Shown in pieces: positions 6,048 to 13,919 of a stretch of DNA of 13,919 bases (its first letter is position 1; the number at the start of each line of letters is the position of its first letter). The stretch comes from an uncultured Clostridiaceae bacterium (GTDB taxonomy: Bacteria > Bacillota > Clostridia > Lachnospirales > Lachnospiraceae), in contig CAMWOF010000024.1 of assembly GCA_947175805.1 (NCBI GenBank), forward strand, positions 1-13,919. The letters run 5' to 3'. The position numbers were made by a program, and so were the translations under genes. The notes under the pieces are model-generated. The model ran no database searches. It worked only from the letters and a program-made list of their open reading frames with translations, and was not told the DNA's origin.

Positions 6048-6917
6048 TTAATTAGATAACAGCTCTAATATCTTCTTCCCCACTGCATCCTCGTGATGAT
6101 AGCCAATCACCTCGCCTGCCAGCGCCTTGATTTCCGGCACCGCATTTTCCGGAGCATAGCTCCGGGAAAACTCTGTAAACAGCGTCCAGTCATTTAAGCC
6201 ATCTCCAAACACTATTACCTCCTCCGGCAGAATTCCCATTTTCCCGATAATATTTCTTAAGGCAATTCCCTTCTGCGCCTGCTTGTGGTTAATCTCCACA
6301 TTGGTAGGAAAAGAGGACAAGGCGCATATGTCGGCCTTTTCCTCTAACTCCGTCCGAATACGGCTGCAAAACTCGGCATCCTCATGGAAGGTTATCATTT
6401 TTCTAACCTCATATTCATCCCTAAGCAGCTCCTCGAGTCCGTCTGCATAGTGAAGCTTCTGGAAAAAGATAGATTCCGGCACTCTTTTTTCCAGTTCCGC
6501 CCTTGACAAATCAGGTCTTAAGCACTGTAGTCTATCCACCATAAAAGCAAATGCCTTGTCCCTGGGATAGATTGTATATACTCCCTGATTTGTCATATAT
6601 TCTGCGCAAAGCCCGTGCGCTTCTAGTATTTCTGTACATGTGATTACGTCTGCCTTGTCCATGCTGACAGTGCCAAGGATATGTCCCTGCTCGTCCCTGA
6701 TTTCCGCACCGTTTTGCAGCAGACATGCACAACGGAATCCGTACTCCGAAAACATCGGTTCAATCGTATCATAATTCCTTCCGGTAGATATCATAAAACG
6801 AACGCCCTTTTCCTGCGCCTTTTTAATAGCATCCAAATTCACAGGTGATATCCGCTGTTTCTTATCCAATAGGGTGCCATCCAAATCAGAGGCAATCAGC
6901 TTAATCGTCTTTTTCAT
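6048..6917 (-). CDS. HAD-superfamily (Cof-type, IIB) phosphatase
   Basis: A 289-residue haloacid-dehalogenase phosphatase. Motif I is DLDGT with nucleophile D11 and acid D13; motif II is ISTGR (T45); motif III is K216 in NHKQAQKGIAL; motif IV is GDGLND (D239, D243). The large insert between motifs II and III (about 80-200) is a type C2 cap, as in the Cof/YkrA group that dephosphorylates sugar phosphates or cofactor intermediates. Its substrate is not deducible. The start overlaps the end of gyrA: ATG at 6917 gives a 17-base overlap and a family-like N-terminus, but only a weak AAGAAG site. The ATG at 6935 adds six residues and has GGAGG directly against it, with no spacing. Either start suggests translation following gyrA. 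Confidence 0.9.
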   Translation of the reverse strand: MKKTIKLIASDLDGTLLDKKQRISPVNLDAIKKAQEKGVRFMISTGRNYDTIEPMFSEYGFRCACLLQNGAEIRDEQGHILGTVSMDKADVITCTEILEAHGLCAEYMTNQGVYTIYPRDKAFAFMVDRLQCLRPDLSRAELEKRVPESIFFQKLHYADGLEELLRDEYEVRKMITFHEDAEFCSRIRTELEEKADICALSSFPTNVEINHKQAQKGIALRNIIGKMGILPEEVIVFGDGLNDWTLFTEFSRSYAPENAVPEIKALAGEVIGYHHEDAVGKKILELLSN

Positions 6918-9390
6918 TATCGGCTTCTTCTTCATCCTCCAGCTTCACACCCTTTACCTTAGTTATGCACGCCACATGGATATCCTTATCTCTATCCAAA
7001 TCCATCAGCTTCACGCCGGAGGTATTCCTTCCCAGCGTGGAAATATATTCACAGGATGTACGAATTACAATACCCTCGTTAGTAATCAACATAATCTGAT
7101 TTTCTGAGGTCACCGCCTTAAAGCCTACAAGATTGCCGGTCTTCTCTGTAATCTTATAGCAGCGGAGTCCCTTGCCGCCTCTGTGCTGCGGTGAAAATTC
7201 ATTCATGGAAGTGCGCTTGCCCATACCATTTTCCGATACGAGAAGCAAATCCTCTCCCTGGCTGTCCATCTGCATGCCTACCAGATAATCATCACCCTGA
7301 AGATTCATTCCAATAACACCCATAGAACCCCGTCCGGTTGCCCTTACGTCGCTCTCATGGAACCGGATGCACATGCCCTGATTTGACACTAACATAATAT
7401 CCCTCTCGCCATCCGTTGCCTTCACCTCAATCAATTCATCATCATCCTTTAAGGTAATGGCAATCAAACCGGATTTTCTGATATTATAAAAATCCAGCAG
7501 CGGCGTCTTCTTCACGATACCGTTCCTTGTGGTCATAAACAAATACTTGCCAGCATCATAACCGCCCAGAGTAATAATCGCCGTCACCTTTTCCTCTGGC
7601 TGCAGCTCCAACAGATTTACTATCGCAACACCTCTGGCAGTTCTTCCTGCCTCCGGTATCTCGTAGCATTTTAACCTGTAAGCCCGTCCCTTGTTCGTAA
7701 AGAACATAATATAGTGATGGGTAGACGTCATGAACATTTCCTCAATATAATCATCATCAATGGTCTGCATACCCTTGATGCCCTTGCCGCCTCTGTGCTG
7801 GCTCTTGAAATTATCCACGGTCATGCGTTTAATATACCCAAGTTTTGTCATAGTAATCATCATTGTCTCATTCGGAATCAAATCCTCATCAGAAAAATCC
7901 TGATAATCAATTCCGATAGAGGTTCTTCTGTCATCACCGTATTTATTGGAAATAACCAAAATCTCCTCCCGGATGACACCCAAAAGAATTTTCTCATCCG
8001 CCAAAATTTCTTTCAGGCGCTTAATCAGCTTCATCAGCTCCGCATACTCCGCCTCAAGCTTGTCCCTCTCCAAACCGGTAAGTGCCCGAAGACGCATATC
8101 CACAATCGCCTGCGCCTGGGCATCTGACAACCCGAAGCGCTCTGTCAGGCTTGCCTTCGCTTCTGCTACATTGGCAGAGCCCCTGATAATCTTTATAACC
8201 TCATCTATATTATCCAGAGCTATCAGCAATCCCTCTAAGATGTGTGCCCTTTCCTCTGCCTTATTTAGCTCATATTTTGTCCTTCTGGTAATGACCTCCT
8301 TTTGATGGTTCAGATAATAGGTCAGCATTTCCAGAAGATTGCATACCTTTGGCTCATTATTTACTAATGCCAGCATATTTACTCCGAAGGTATCCTGAAG
8401 CTGCGTATGCTTAAACAGTTTATTCAACATAACATTCGGATTAATATCCTTGCGAATTTCGATAGCAATACGCATCCCCTCTCTGGAGGATTCATCCCGA
8501 AGCTCCGTGATGCCTTCAATCTTTTTTAGCTTTACCAGTTCGGCAATATTTTGAATTAATCTTGCCTTATTCACCATATAAGGAAGCTCTGTCACCACAA
8601 TTCTGTTTTTACCATTTGCCATGGTTTCGATTTCTGTGGTTGCCCTCACCTTGATTTTACCTTTGCCTGTCCTGTATGCCTCCTCAATTCCACGTCTGCC
8701 GAGAATCGTAGCACCAGTTGGAAAGTCCGGTCCCTTGACAATTTCCATAATTTCTTCAATTTGGGTGGTTCTGTCTTCATTAACCTGATTGTCAATAATC
8801 TTTACGACAGCATCTATCACCTCCCGAAGATTATGAGGAGGAATATTAGTTGCCATACCTACAGCAATACCGGAGGTTCCATTTACCAAAAGATTCGGAT
8901 ACCGTGCCGGCATTACTACCGGCTCCTTTTCCGTCTCGTCAAAGTTCGGCTCAAAATCTACAGTATCCTTGTTGATATCTGCTGTCATTTCCATGGAAAT
9001 TTTAGAAAGCCGCGCCTCCGTATAACGCATGGCAGCCGCCTTATCTCCGTCCACAGAGCCAAAATTCCCATGGCCGTCCACAAGCGGATATCTGGTATTC
9101 CATTCCTGCGCAAGCTTTACTAATGCTTCATAAATTGAGCTGTCTCCATGCGGATGATATTTACCCATGGTATCACCGACAATACGGGCACATTTACGGT
9201 GCGGCTTATCAGGACCATTATTTAATTCCACCATGGAATGTAAAATCCTTCTCTGTACCGGCTTCAATCCGTCCCTGACATCAGGAAGAGCTCTGGATAC
9301 GATAACGCTCATGGCATAATCTATGTAAGATTCTTCCATTGTCTTCTTCAAATCTACTTCACGAATTTTATCAAAAATTTGTTCGTCCAT
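6901..9390 (-). CDS. gyrA: DNA gyrase subunit A
   Basis: The breakage-reunion subunit of gyrase, which with GyrB introduces negative supercoils. It is 829 residues, normal for the family. The active tyrosine is Y123 (AAMRYTEARL). The quinolone-resistance region reads HPHGDSSIYE with S84 and E88, residues usual for quinolone-sensitive Gram-positive enzymes. The C-terminal domain from about 500 is the DNA-wrapping beta-pinwheel: the GyrA box reads QHRGGKG (531-537) instead of the common QRRGGKG, and the same seven residues occur again at 735-741. The tail is acidic (EDEEEADNEKDD), as in other GyrA proteins where it tunes supercoiling. The QRRGGKG-like box favours GyrA over topoisomerase IV ParC, and the gyrB neighbour agrees. 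AAAGGAG lies six bases before the ATG. Confidence 0.98.
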   Translation of the reverse strand: MDEQIFDKIREVDLKKTMEESYIDYAMSVIVSRALPDVRDGLKPVQRRILHSMVELNNGPDKPHRKCARIVGDTMGKYHPHGDSSIYEALVKLAQEWNTRYPLVDGHGNFGSVDGDKAAAMRYTEARLSKISMEMTADINKDTVDFEPNFDETEKEPVVMPARYPNLLVNGTSGIAVGMATNIPPHNLREVIDAVVKIIDNQVNEDRTTQIEEIMEIVKGPDFPTGATILGRRGIEEAYRTGKGKIKVRATTEIETMANGKNRIVVTELPYMVNKARLIQNIAELVKLKKIEGITELRDESSREGMRIAIEIRKDINPNVMLNKLFKHTQLQDTFGVNMLALVNNEPKVCNLLEMLTYYLNHQKEVITRRTKYELNKAEERAHILEGLLIALDNIDEVIKIIRGSANVAEAKASLTERFGLSDAQAQAIVDMRLRALTGLERDKLEAEYAELMKLIKRLKEILADEKILLGVIREEILVISNKYGDDRRTSIGIDYQDFSDEDLIPNETMMITMTKLGYIKRMTVDNFKSQHRGGKGIKGMQTIDDDYIEEMFMTSTHHYIMFFTNKGRAYRLKCYEIPEAGRTARGVAIVNLLELQPEEKVTAIITLGGYDAGKYLFMTTRNGIVKKTPLLDFYNIRKSGLIAITLKDDDELIEVKATDGERDIMLVSNQGMCIRFHESDVRATGRGSMGVIGMNLQGDDYLVGMQMDSQGEDLLLVSENGMGKRTSMNEFSPQHRGGKGLRCYKITEKTGNLVGFKAVTSENQIMLITNEGIVIRTSCEYISTLGRNTSGVKLMDLDRDKDIHVACITKVKGVKLEDEEEADNEKDD

Positions 9391-9412
9391 TCTAAACTCC
9401 TTTTATTGAGGA

Positions 9413-11335
9413 TTATACATCCAGGTTTTTAACATACCTTGCATTTTCTTCAATGAATTCACGTCTCGGCTCTACCTTGTCACCCATCAGCGTATTAAAT
9501 GTTAAATCAAGCTCGGACTCCGTCTCTCCGTCGATGGCAACCTGCAATAATACACGTTTCTCAGGATCCATGGTAGTATCCCAGAGCTGATCCGCATCCA
9601 TCTCTCCAAGACCCTTATAACGCTGAATCTTATTATTCTGGTCACGCCCGACTTCCTCTAAAATCTGGTTTAGCTGCTTGTCATCATAGGCGTACCAGAC
9701 CTTTTTATTTCTTTCCAGCTTAAATAACGGCGGCTGTGCCAGATACACATGCCCTGCACGAATCAACTCCGGCATAAACCTATATAAAAAGGTCAAAAGC
9801 AAGGTTGCAATATGGGCGCCGTCTACATCCGCATCCGTCATGATGATAATCTTATGGTAACGGAGCTTGGAAATATCAAAATTTTCATGGATACCCGTAC
9901 CAAAAGCAGTAATCATTGCCTTAATCTCTGCGTTGCCAAGAATATGGTCAAGTCTTGCCTTTTCTACATTTAATATCTTTCCACGGAGAGGAAGAATCGC
10001 CTGGGTTGCCCTGGAACGGGCTGTCTTTGCGGAACCTCCTGCGGAATCACCCTCCACGATATAGATTTCACAATTCTCAGGATTCTTGTCGGAACAATCC
10101 GCCAATTTTCCCGGAAGCGCCATCCCTTCTGTCAAATTATTTTTTCTGACTACATCCCTTGCCTTACGGGCTGCCATTCTGGCTCTCTGTGCCAAAACTG
10201 CCTTATTGATAATAATCTTTGCAACCTTCGGATTCTGCTCTAAAAAATATGTAAGCTGCTCTGAAACAATACCCTCTACGGCAAACCTCGCCTCACTGTT
10301 CCCCAGCTTCTGCTTTGTCTGACCCTCAAACTGTGGATCTCCAATCTTAATGCTGATAATGGCAGATAATCCCTCCCGCAAATCATCACCGGAAAGATTC
10401 TCCTCATTATCTTTAAGTAATTTATTTTCCCTTGCATAGTCATTGAATATCTTGGTAATAGCGCTGCGGAAGCCCGTTAAATGGGTTCCTCCTTCCGGAG
10501 TCGTAATATTATTTACAAAGCTGTATGTAGATTCATTAAAGGAATCATTATGCTGCATGGCAACTTCTACCAGGACATTATTTTTTTCACCCTCGCAATA
10601 TATAATCTCATTATAAGAAGGCGTCTTATGTCTGTTGATATGCTGTACAAATTCTTTAATACCGCCCTCATAATGAAATTCCTTGCTCTTAGGGGACTCC
10701 TCCCTTAAATCTGTCAAAACAATCTTAAGTCCCTTCGTTAAAAATGCCGTTTCCCGGAGTCTGGTTTTTAAAGTATCAAAATTAAAAACCGTAGTCTCAA
10801 ATATTGTATCATCCGGCATAAAGGTAACCTTTGTTCCACGCTTGTCCGTTATTCCATACTCCTTCAGCGGATACATAACATTTCCACGCTCATAGCGCTG
10901 CTTATATAATTTACCTTCATGGGCAATCTCCACCTCTAACCAGGTAGAAAGCGCATTGACTACAGAAGCGCCCACGCCGTGAAGACCGCCGGATACCTTG
11001 TATCCGCCACCGCCAAATTTACCTCCGGCATGCAGAATCGTAAATACAACCTCCACCGCAGGAATTCCTGCTTTTTCTTGAATACCTATTGGAATTCCCC
11101 GTCCGTCATCAATTACAGTAACAGAATTATCCCGATTAATAAATACTTGGATTTCTGTACAAAAACCAGCCAAAGCCTCATCCACGGAATTATCTACGAT
11201 TTCATATACTAAATGATGAAGTCCCTTCTCCGAGGTGCTGCCTATATACATACCCGGTCTTTTGCGCACTGCCTCCAGACCTTCTAAAATCTGTATTTGT
11301 TCAGCTCCATATTCATTGTCAACCATATCTGCCAT
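9413..11335 (-). CDS. gyrB: DNA gyrase subunit B
   Basis: The ATPase subunit of gyrase, 640 residues and full length. The GHKL ATP site shows E45 and N49 (YEIVDNSVDEA), DDGRGIP (D76-) and the lid SGGLHGVGASVVNALS; the transducer lysine is K342 in QTKQKLGN. The TOPRIM domain shows EGDSAGG (E428, D430) and DADVDGAH (D501, D503, D505), and the C-terminal RYKGLGEMDADQLW is typical. R451 stands where E. coli has K447, as is normal in Gram-positive bacteria, so no resistance change is seen. GGAGG lies eight bases before the ATG. It is 22 bases upstream of gyrA and 29 downstream of recF, consistent with one operon. Confidence 0.98.
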   Translation of the reverse strand: MADMVDNEYGAEQIQILEGLEAVRKRPGMYIGSTSEKGLHHLVYEIVDNSVDEALAGFCTEIQVFINRDNSVTVIDDGRGIPIGIQEKAGIPAVEVVFTILHAGGKFGGGGYKVSGGLHGVGASVVNALSTWLEVEIAHEGKLYKQRYERGNVMYPLKEYGITDKRGTKVTFMPDDTIFETTVFNFDTLKTRLRETAFLTKGLKIVLTDLREESPKSKEFHYEGGIKEFVQHINRHKTPSYNEIIYCEGEKNNVLVEVAMQHNDSFNESTYSFVNNITTPEGGTHLTGFRSAITKIFNDYARENKLLKDNEENLSGDDLREGLSAIISIKIGDPQFEGQTKQKLGNSEARFAVEGIVSEQLTYFLEQNPKVAKIIINKAVLAQRARMAARKARDVVRKNNLTEGMALPGKLADCSDKNPENCEIYIVEGDSAGGSAKTARSRATQAILPLRGKILNVEKARLDHILGNAEIKAMITAFGTGIHENFDISKLRYHKIIIMTDADVDGAHIATLLLTFLYRFMPELIRAGHVYLAQPPLFKLERNKKVWYAYDDKQLNQILEEVGRDQNNKIQRYKGLGEMDADQLWDTTMDPEKRVLLQVAIDGETESELDLTFNTLMGDKVEPRREFIEENARYVKNLDV

Positions 11336-11364
11336 TTTAAAAACCTCCGTTATTTCCCATTCTC

Positions 11365-12447
11365 TTATTCCTTATGAACAGAGCCCCGGGTAACCTTATA
11401 TATATTATTAATCTTCATTCTGTTTCTTACAAAATCATCATAGCCCGTACAGGTAATTATCGTCTGTAAGTCTCTGATAAAATCCATCAGATAATCCCTT
11501 CTGTTTGCATCTAATTCACTCATTACATCATCCAACAGTAAAATTGGATTTTCCCCGACTATTTTCTTTACCAGTGTTATTTCTGACAGCTTTAGAGAAA
11601 GTGCTGTGGTTCTCTGCTGTCCCTGGGAGCCGAAGCTCTTTACATCCACATCATCAATAAAAAAACTTAAATCATCTCTGTGGGGGCCAATGCTTGTAGT
11701 CTGGTATTTTAAATCCTTTTCCCTTTTTTCCTTCAGCAAATCCGAAAAATGATGTCTGTCCACATTCATTTCATAATCGACTCTGACATGCTCCTTCTGT
11801 CCTGTAAGTTTTCCATGAATCTGCCTCATAATATCATTCAACCGTAAAATGAAATCCCCTCTTGCCTTGATGACACGGCTGCCATATTCCACCAATTGTT
11901 CATCCCAGACATCTAATGTATCTATCAAGGATGCATGAAAAGAAATCTGCTTTAAGAGGGAGTTTCTCTGATTCAGAATCTTGTTATATTTCATAAAATC
12001 ATGACAGTATACCTTATCTAGCTGACATAATTCCATATCCATAAATTTTCTTCTCTCAGAGGGGGAGTTTTTTATGATACTAAGATCCTCCGGTGAAAAA
12101 AAAATGATATTACATATTCCCAGAAGCTCAGAGCTTCTTTTAATCGGAATTCCGTCGATGGCAACACCCTTGCTTTTATTTCCCCTCAAATGCATATCCA
12201 CACGATGAGACATTTGATTTTTATTCACACACATTCTGATATGTGCTTCCTCACAGCCTAATCGAATCATTTCCTTGTCACGGCTACCTCTGTGAGATTT
12301 TGTAGTAGCTGACACATATAAGGATTCTAATATATTTGTCTTTCCCTGGGCATTATCCCCATACAATATAATTGTCTCATTGGCAAAGGACATGGAAAGA
12401 GCTTCATAATTTCTGTAATTTGATAATTCCAAGGACTCTATATACAT
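11365..12447 (-). CDS. recF: DNA replication and repair protein RecF
   Basis: An SMC-like ATPase that binds gapped DNA and helps load RecA with RecO and RecR. From the ATG at 12447 it is 360 residues, a normal size. Walker A is GDNAQGKTN (K36), the ABC signature region is FGSQGQQRT (272-280) followed by LSLKLSE, and Walker B is ILLLDDVMSELD (302-313). The family start MYIESLELSNYRNY is matched by choosing 12447; the ATG two codons earlier (12453) has GGAG directly against it, whereas GGAG lies six bases from the chosen one. It sits 43 bases after the S4-domain gene, in the canonical dnaN-recF-gyrB order. Confidence 0.97.
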   Translation of the reverse strand: MYIESLELSNYRNYEALSMSFANETIILYGDNAQGKTNILESLYVSATTKSHRGSRDKEMIRLGCEEAHIRMCVNKNQMSHRVDMHLRGNKSKGVAIDGIPIKRSSELLGICNIIFFSPEDLSIIKNSPSERRKFMDMELCQLDKVYCHDFMKYNKILNQRNSLLKQISFHASLIDTLDVWDEQLVEYGSRVIKARGDFILRLNDIMRQIHGKLTGQKEHVRVDYEMNVDRHHFSDLLKEKREKDLKYQTTSIGPHRDDLSFFIDDVDVKSFGSQGQQRTTALSLKLSEITLVKKIVGENPILLLDDVMSELDANRRDYLMDFIRDLQTIITCTGYDDFVRNRMKINNIYKVTRGSVHKE

Positions 12448-12490
12448 ATCCATCTCCAGACGTTGTGTCCATTATATTTAAGACTAATCA

Positions 12491-12700
12491 CTATTTCACA
12501 ATTTTAATTTCTTCTCCGCCAAAAGAAACAATATCACCTTCATAAAGCTTTCTTCCGCGTCTTGTATCTGTCTCTCCATTTACCAGAACCTCTCCCGCTT
12601 GAATGACTTCCTTTGCCATCACACCAGATTCCACGAAATTTGCTGCCTTTAACGCCTGTCCCAATTTTATAAATTCATCTCTCAAGGTGATTATTTCCAT
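12491..12700 (-). CDS. Small S4-domain RNA-binding protein (YaaA/RlbA type)
   Basis: A 69-residue protein made almost wholly of an S4 RNA-binding domain: LGQALKAANFVESGVMAK, then EVLVNGETDTRRGRKLYEGDIV. Stand-alone proteins of this kind lie between dnaN and recF in many Bacillota. They are thought to act in ribosome assembly or RNA binding, but the exact role is not established. The ATG is preceded by GGAG at a 6-base spacing. The genes on both sides read the same way, so it should be cotranscribed with the clamp and RecF. Confidence 0.95.
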   Translation of the reverse strand: MEIITLRDEFIKLGQALKAANFVESGVMAKEVIQAGEVLVNGETDTRRGRKLYEGDIVSFGGEEIKIVK

Positions 12701-12738
12701 AGGTTACTCCATTCTTTGTATCAAATCTTCTAAATGGT

Positions 12739-12759
12739 TATAAAAACAGTATTTTTATA
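12739..12759. repeat. AT-only hairpin between dnaN and the S4 gene
   Basis: TATAAAAA (12739-12746), a 5-base loop and TTTTTATA (12752-12759) form a perfect 8-bp inverted repeat ending one base before the dnaN stop codon (12762-12760). All pairs are A-T. It is too weak to be a confident terminator, but it could allow partial termination or processing between dnaN and the genes behind it. Confidence 0.3.
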
Positions 12760-13872
12760 TTAACGGTTTGCAGCATGTATATTTACCGGAAGAATCAGAT
12801 AAACATACGCTCCTTCCGCATCCTTTATGATACAAGGAGATGTTTCATTTACCATATAGATACTGATATTTTCATTATCAATTACCCGCAGGGCGTCCAT
12901 CAAAAATCTCGGGTTAAATCCTATCATCAAATCCTTACCTTCTTTGATGATTTCAATTTCTTCATCCATCTGACCAATGGAAGAATTAATTTTCATATAA
13001 AGATTACTGTTGTTGATGTTGATAATAATCGGCTTTTTATCAGATTCTCTAATTAACAGCGTAGACCTGTCAATACAATCCAAAAATTCCTGTCTGTTAA
13101 TTACAATCTTTGTGGAATAATCATTGGTCAGCATCTGGTCTATCTTATAGTAATCTCCTTCTAATAAACGGGAAACCACCTTTGTATTTTCAAATTCAAA
13201 CATGATATGATTTGATGAAAAATGTATTTTCACCTCATCCTCAACGCCACCGGTTAAAATTTTCATAATTTCATTTAATGTTTTTCCCGGTACTACCACC
13301 TTCGTGGATTCATAACTTTCTTTTAATTCCACATTTCGGATAGAAATTCGGTGTCCATCTAATGAAACTACTTTTAAATGGTTACCGGTAATCTCAAATA
13401 ATTCGCCCGACATCAGCTTATTATTTTCATTGTCGGAAATAGAGAAAATCGTCTGTCTGATAACCTCCTTTAAGGAAAACTGGGACAATGTAACCATTTT
13501 TGTATTCTGAAGCTCAGGAAGATACACAAAATCTTCACCTGACTTGCCCGGAATGTTAAACTTTGCTCTTTCACAGCGAATCAAAATCTGGTTATTTTCA
13601 TCTGTCTCAATCATAACATCACTGTTTGGTAGCTTACGTATAATATCTGAAAATAACTTTGCATCAATCGCAATCTTACCTGGAGTAATAACCTCACCTT
13701 CCACATAAGTCTCAATTCCCAGCTCTGTGTCATTAGAAGTTAATTTAATTCCGGTACTCATCGCTTCTATCATAATACATTCCAGAATCGGAAGTGTATT
13801 TTTTGCTGATACAGCCTTCATGGAAATGTTAATACCTATCATTAAATCTGTCTTTGCACATGAAATTTTCAT
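12760..13872 (-). CDS. dnaN: DNA polymerase III beta subunit (sliding clamp)
   Basis: The ring-shaped processivity clamp that tethers the replicative polymerase to DNA. The protein is 370 residues, normal for the family, with N-terminal MKISCAKTDLMIGINISMKAV and the conserved features SAKNTLPILECIMIEA, LTSNDTELGIE, VVSLDGHRISIR and the C-terminal YVYLILPVNIH, which belongs to the partner-binding pocket region. The ATG is preceded by AAAGGAG nine bases upstream. It is the first gene of the visible dnaN-S4-recF-gyrB-gyrA run. dnaA is expected beyond the right edge, with the origin near it. The 47 bases to the right of the start hold only the ribosome site and no DnaA box. Confidence 0.98.
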   Translation of the reverse strand: MKISCAKTDLMIGINISMKAVSAKNTLPILECIMIEAMSTGIKLTSNDTELGIETYVEGEVITPGKIAIDAKLFSDIIRKLPNSDVMIETDENNQILIRCERAKFNIPGKSGEDFVYLPELQNTKMVTLSQFSLKEVIRQTIFSISDNENNKLMSGELFEITGNHLKVVSLDGHRISIRNVELKESYESTKVVVPGKTLNEIMKILTGGVEDEVKIHFSSNHIMFEFENTKVVSRLLEGDYYKIDQMLTNDYSTKIVINRQEFLDCIDRSTLLIRESDKKPIIININNSNLYMKINSSIGQMDEEIEIIKEGKDLMIGFNPRFLMDALRVIDNENISIYMVNETSPCIIKDAEGAYVYLILPVNIHAANR

Positions 13873-13919
13873 TGTAAAAATCTCCTTTCGAGGTTCTTAT
13901 AGCACTTTATGAATCTAAT

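Noticed and set aside
7714..8305. Two overlapping plus-strand frames within gyrA
   Set aside because: Both are antisense to well-conserved gyrA sequence and show no recognisable domain.
8000..9200. Quinolone-resistance changes in gyrA
   Set aside because: The resistance region (about 9085-9150) keeps S84 and E88, the usual sensitive-type residues of Gram-positive GyrA.
13873..13919. Search for oriC or DnaA boxes upstream of dnaN
   Set aside because: Only 47 bases are available and they hold just the ribosome site; no DnaA box or AT-rich repeat is visible.

Overview
The window looks like part of the chromosome-origin region of a low-to-moderate GC Gram-positive anaerobe of the Bacillota, class Clostridia, most probably Lachnospiraceae-like. 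This rests on the canonical order dnaN - S4-domain protein - recF - gyrB - gyrA, strong AGGAGG-type ribosome sites, Gram-positive-type gyrase residues, a meso-diaminopimelate dehydrogenase, an iron-sulfur type fumarase alpha subunit and a secreted Ig-like/cyclophilin-like protein. The family assignment is inference.

Right half (bases 6048-13919, all minus strand): reading away from the presumed origin, which should lie just beyond the right edge with dnaA, come the sliding clamp, a 69-residue S4 RNA-binding protein, RecF, GyrB, GyrA and a Cof-type HAD phosphatase whose start overlaps the end of gyrA. Gaps are 22-59 bases or overlaps, consistent with one operon. A weak hairpin followed by a run of T follows the HAD gene.

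Middle (2640-6026): a mixed-orientation, visibly AT-rich accessory patch. It holds an alpha/beta hydrolase (+), a secreted Big_2/cyclophilin-like protein (-) whose stop codon overlaps that of the hydrolase tail to tail, and a TetR regulator (+) that overlaps a CPBP-family membrane protease (+). Two intergenic regions carry operator-like structure: an 18-bp inverted pair between the divergent dehydrogenase and hydrolase genes, and two palindromes 30 bp apart in front of the TetR gene.

Left (1-2630, minus strand): diaminopimelate dehydrogenase, a stand-alone fumarase alpha subunit with no beta subunit next to it, and the N-terminal part of a coiled-coil protein of DUF2130 type, cut by the window edge. 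The two short gaps between these three genes share a related element of about 50 bases, and a 12-codon ORF with a very good ribosome site ends one base before the DUF2130-type start.

Most of the window is ordinary core genome. No mobile element, CRISPR array, rRNA or tRNA was seen, and I did not find convincing evidence of a large undescribed system. The best candidates for a second look are the paired leader elements with the mini-ORF, the two operator-like regions, and the duplicated box in GyrA.
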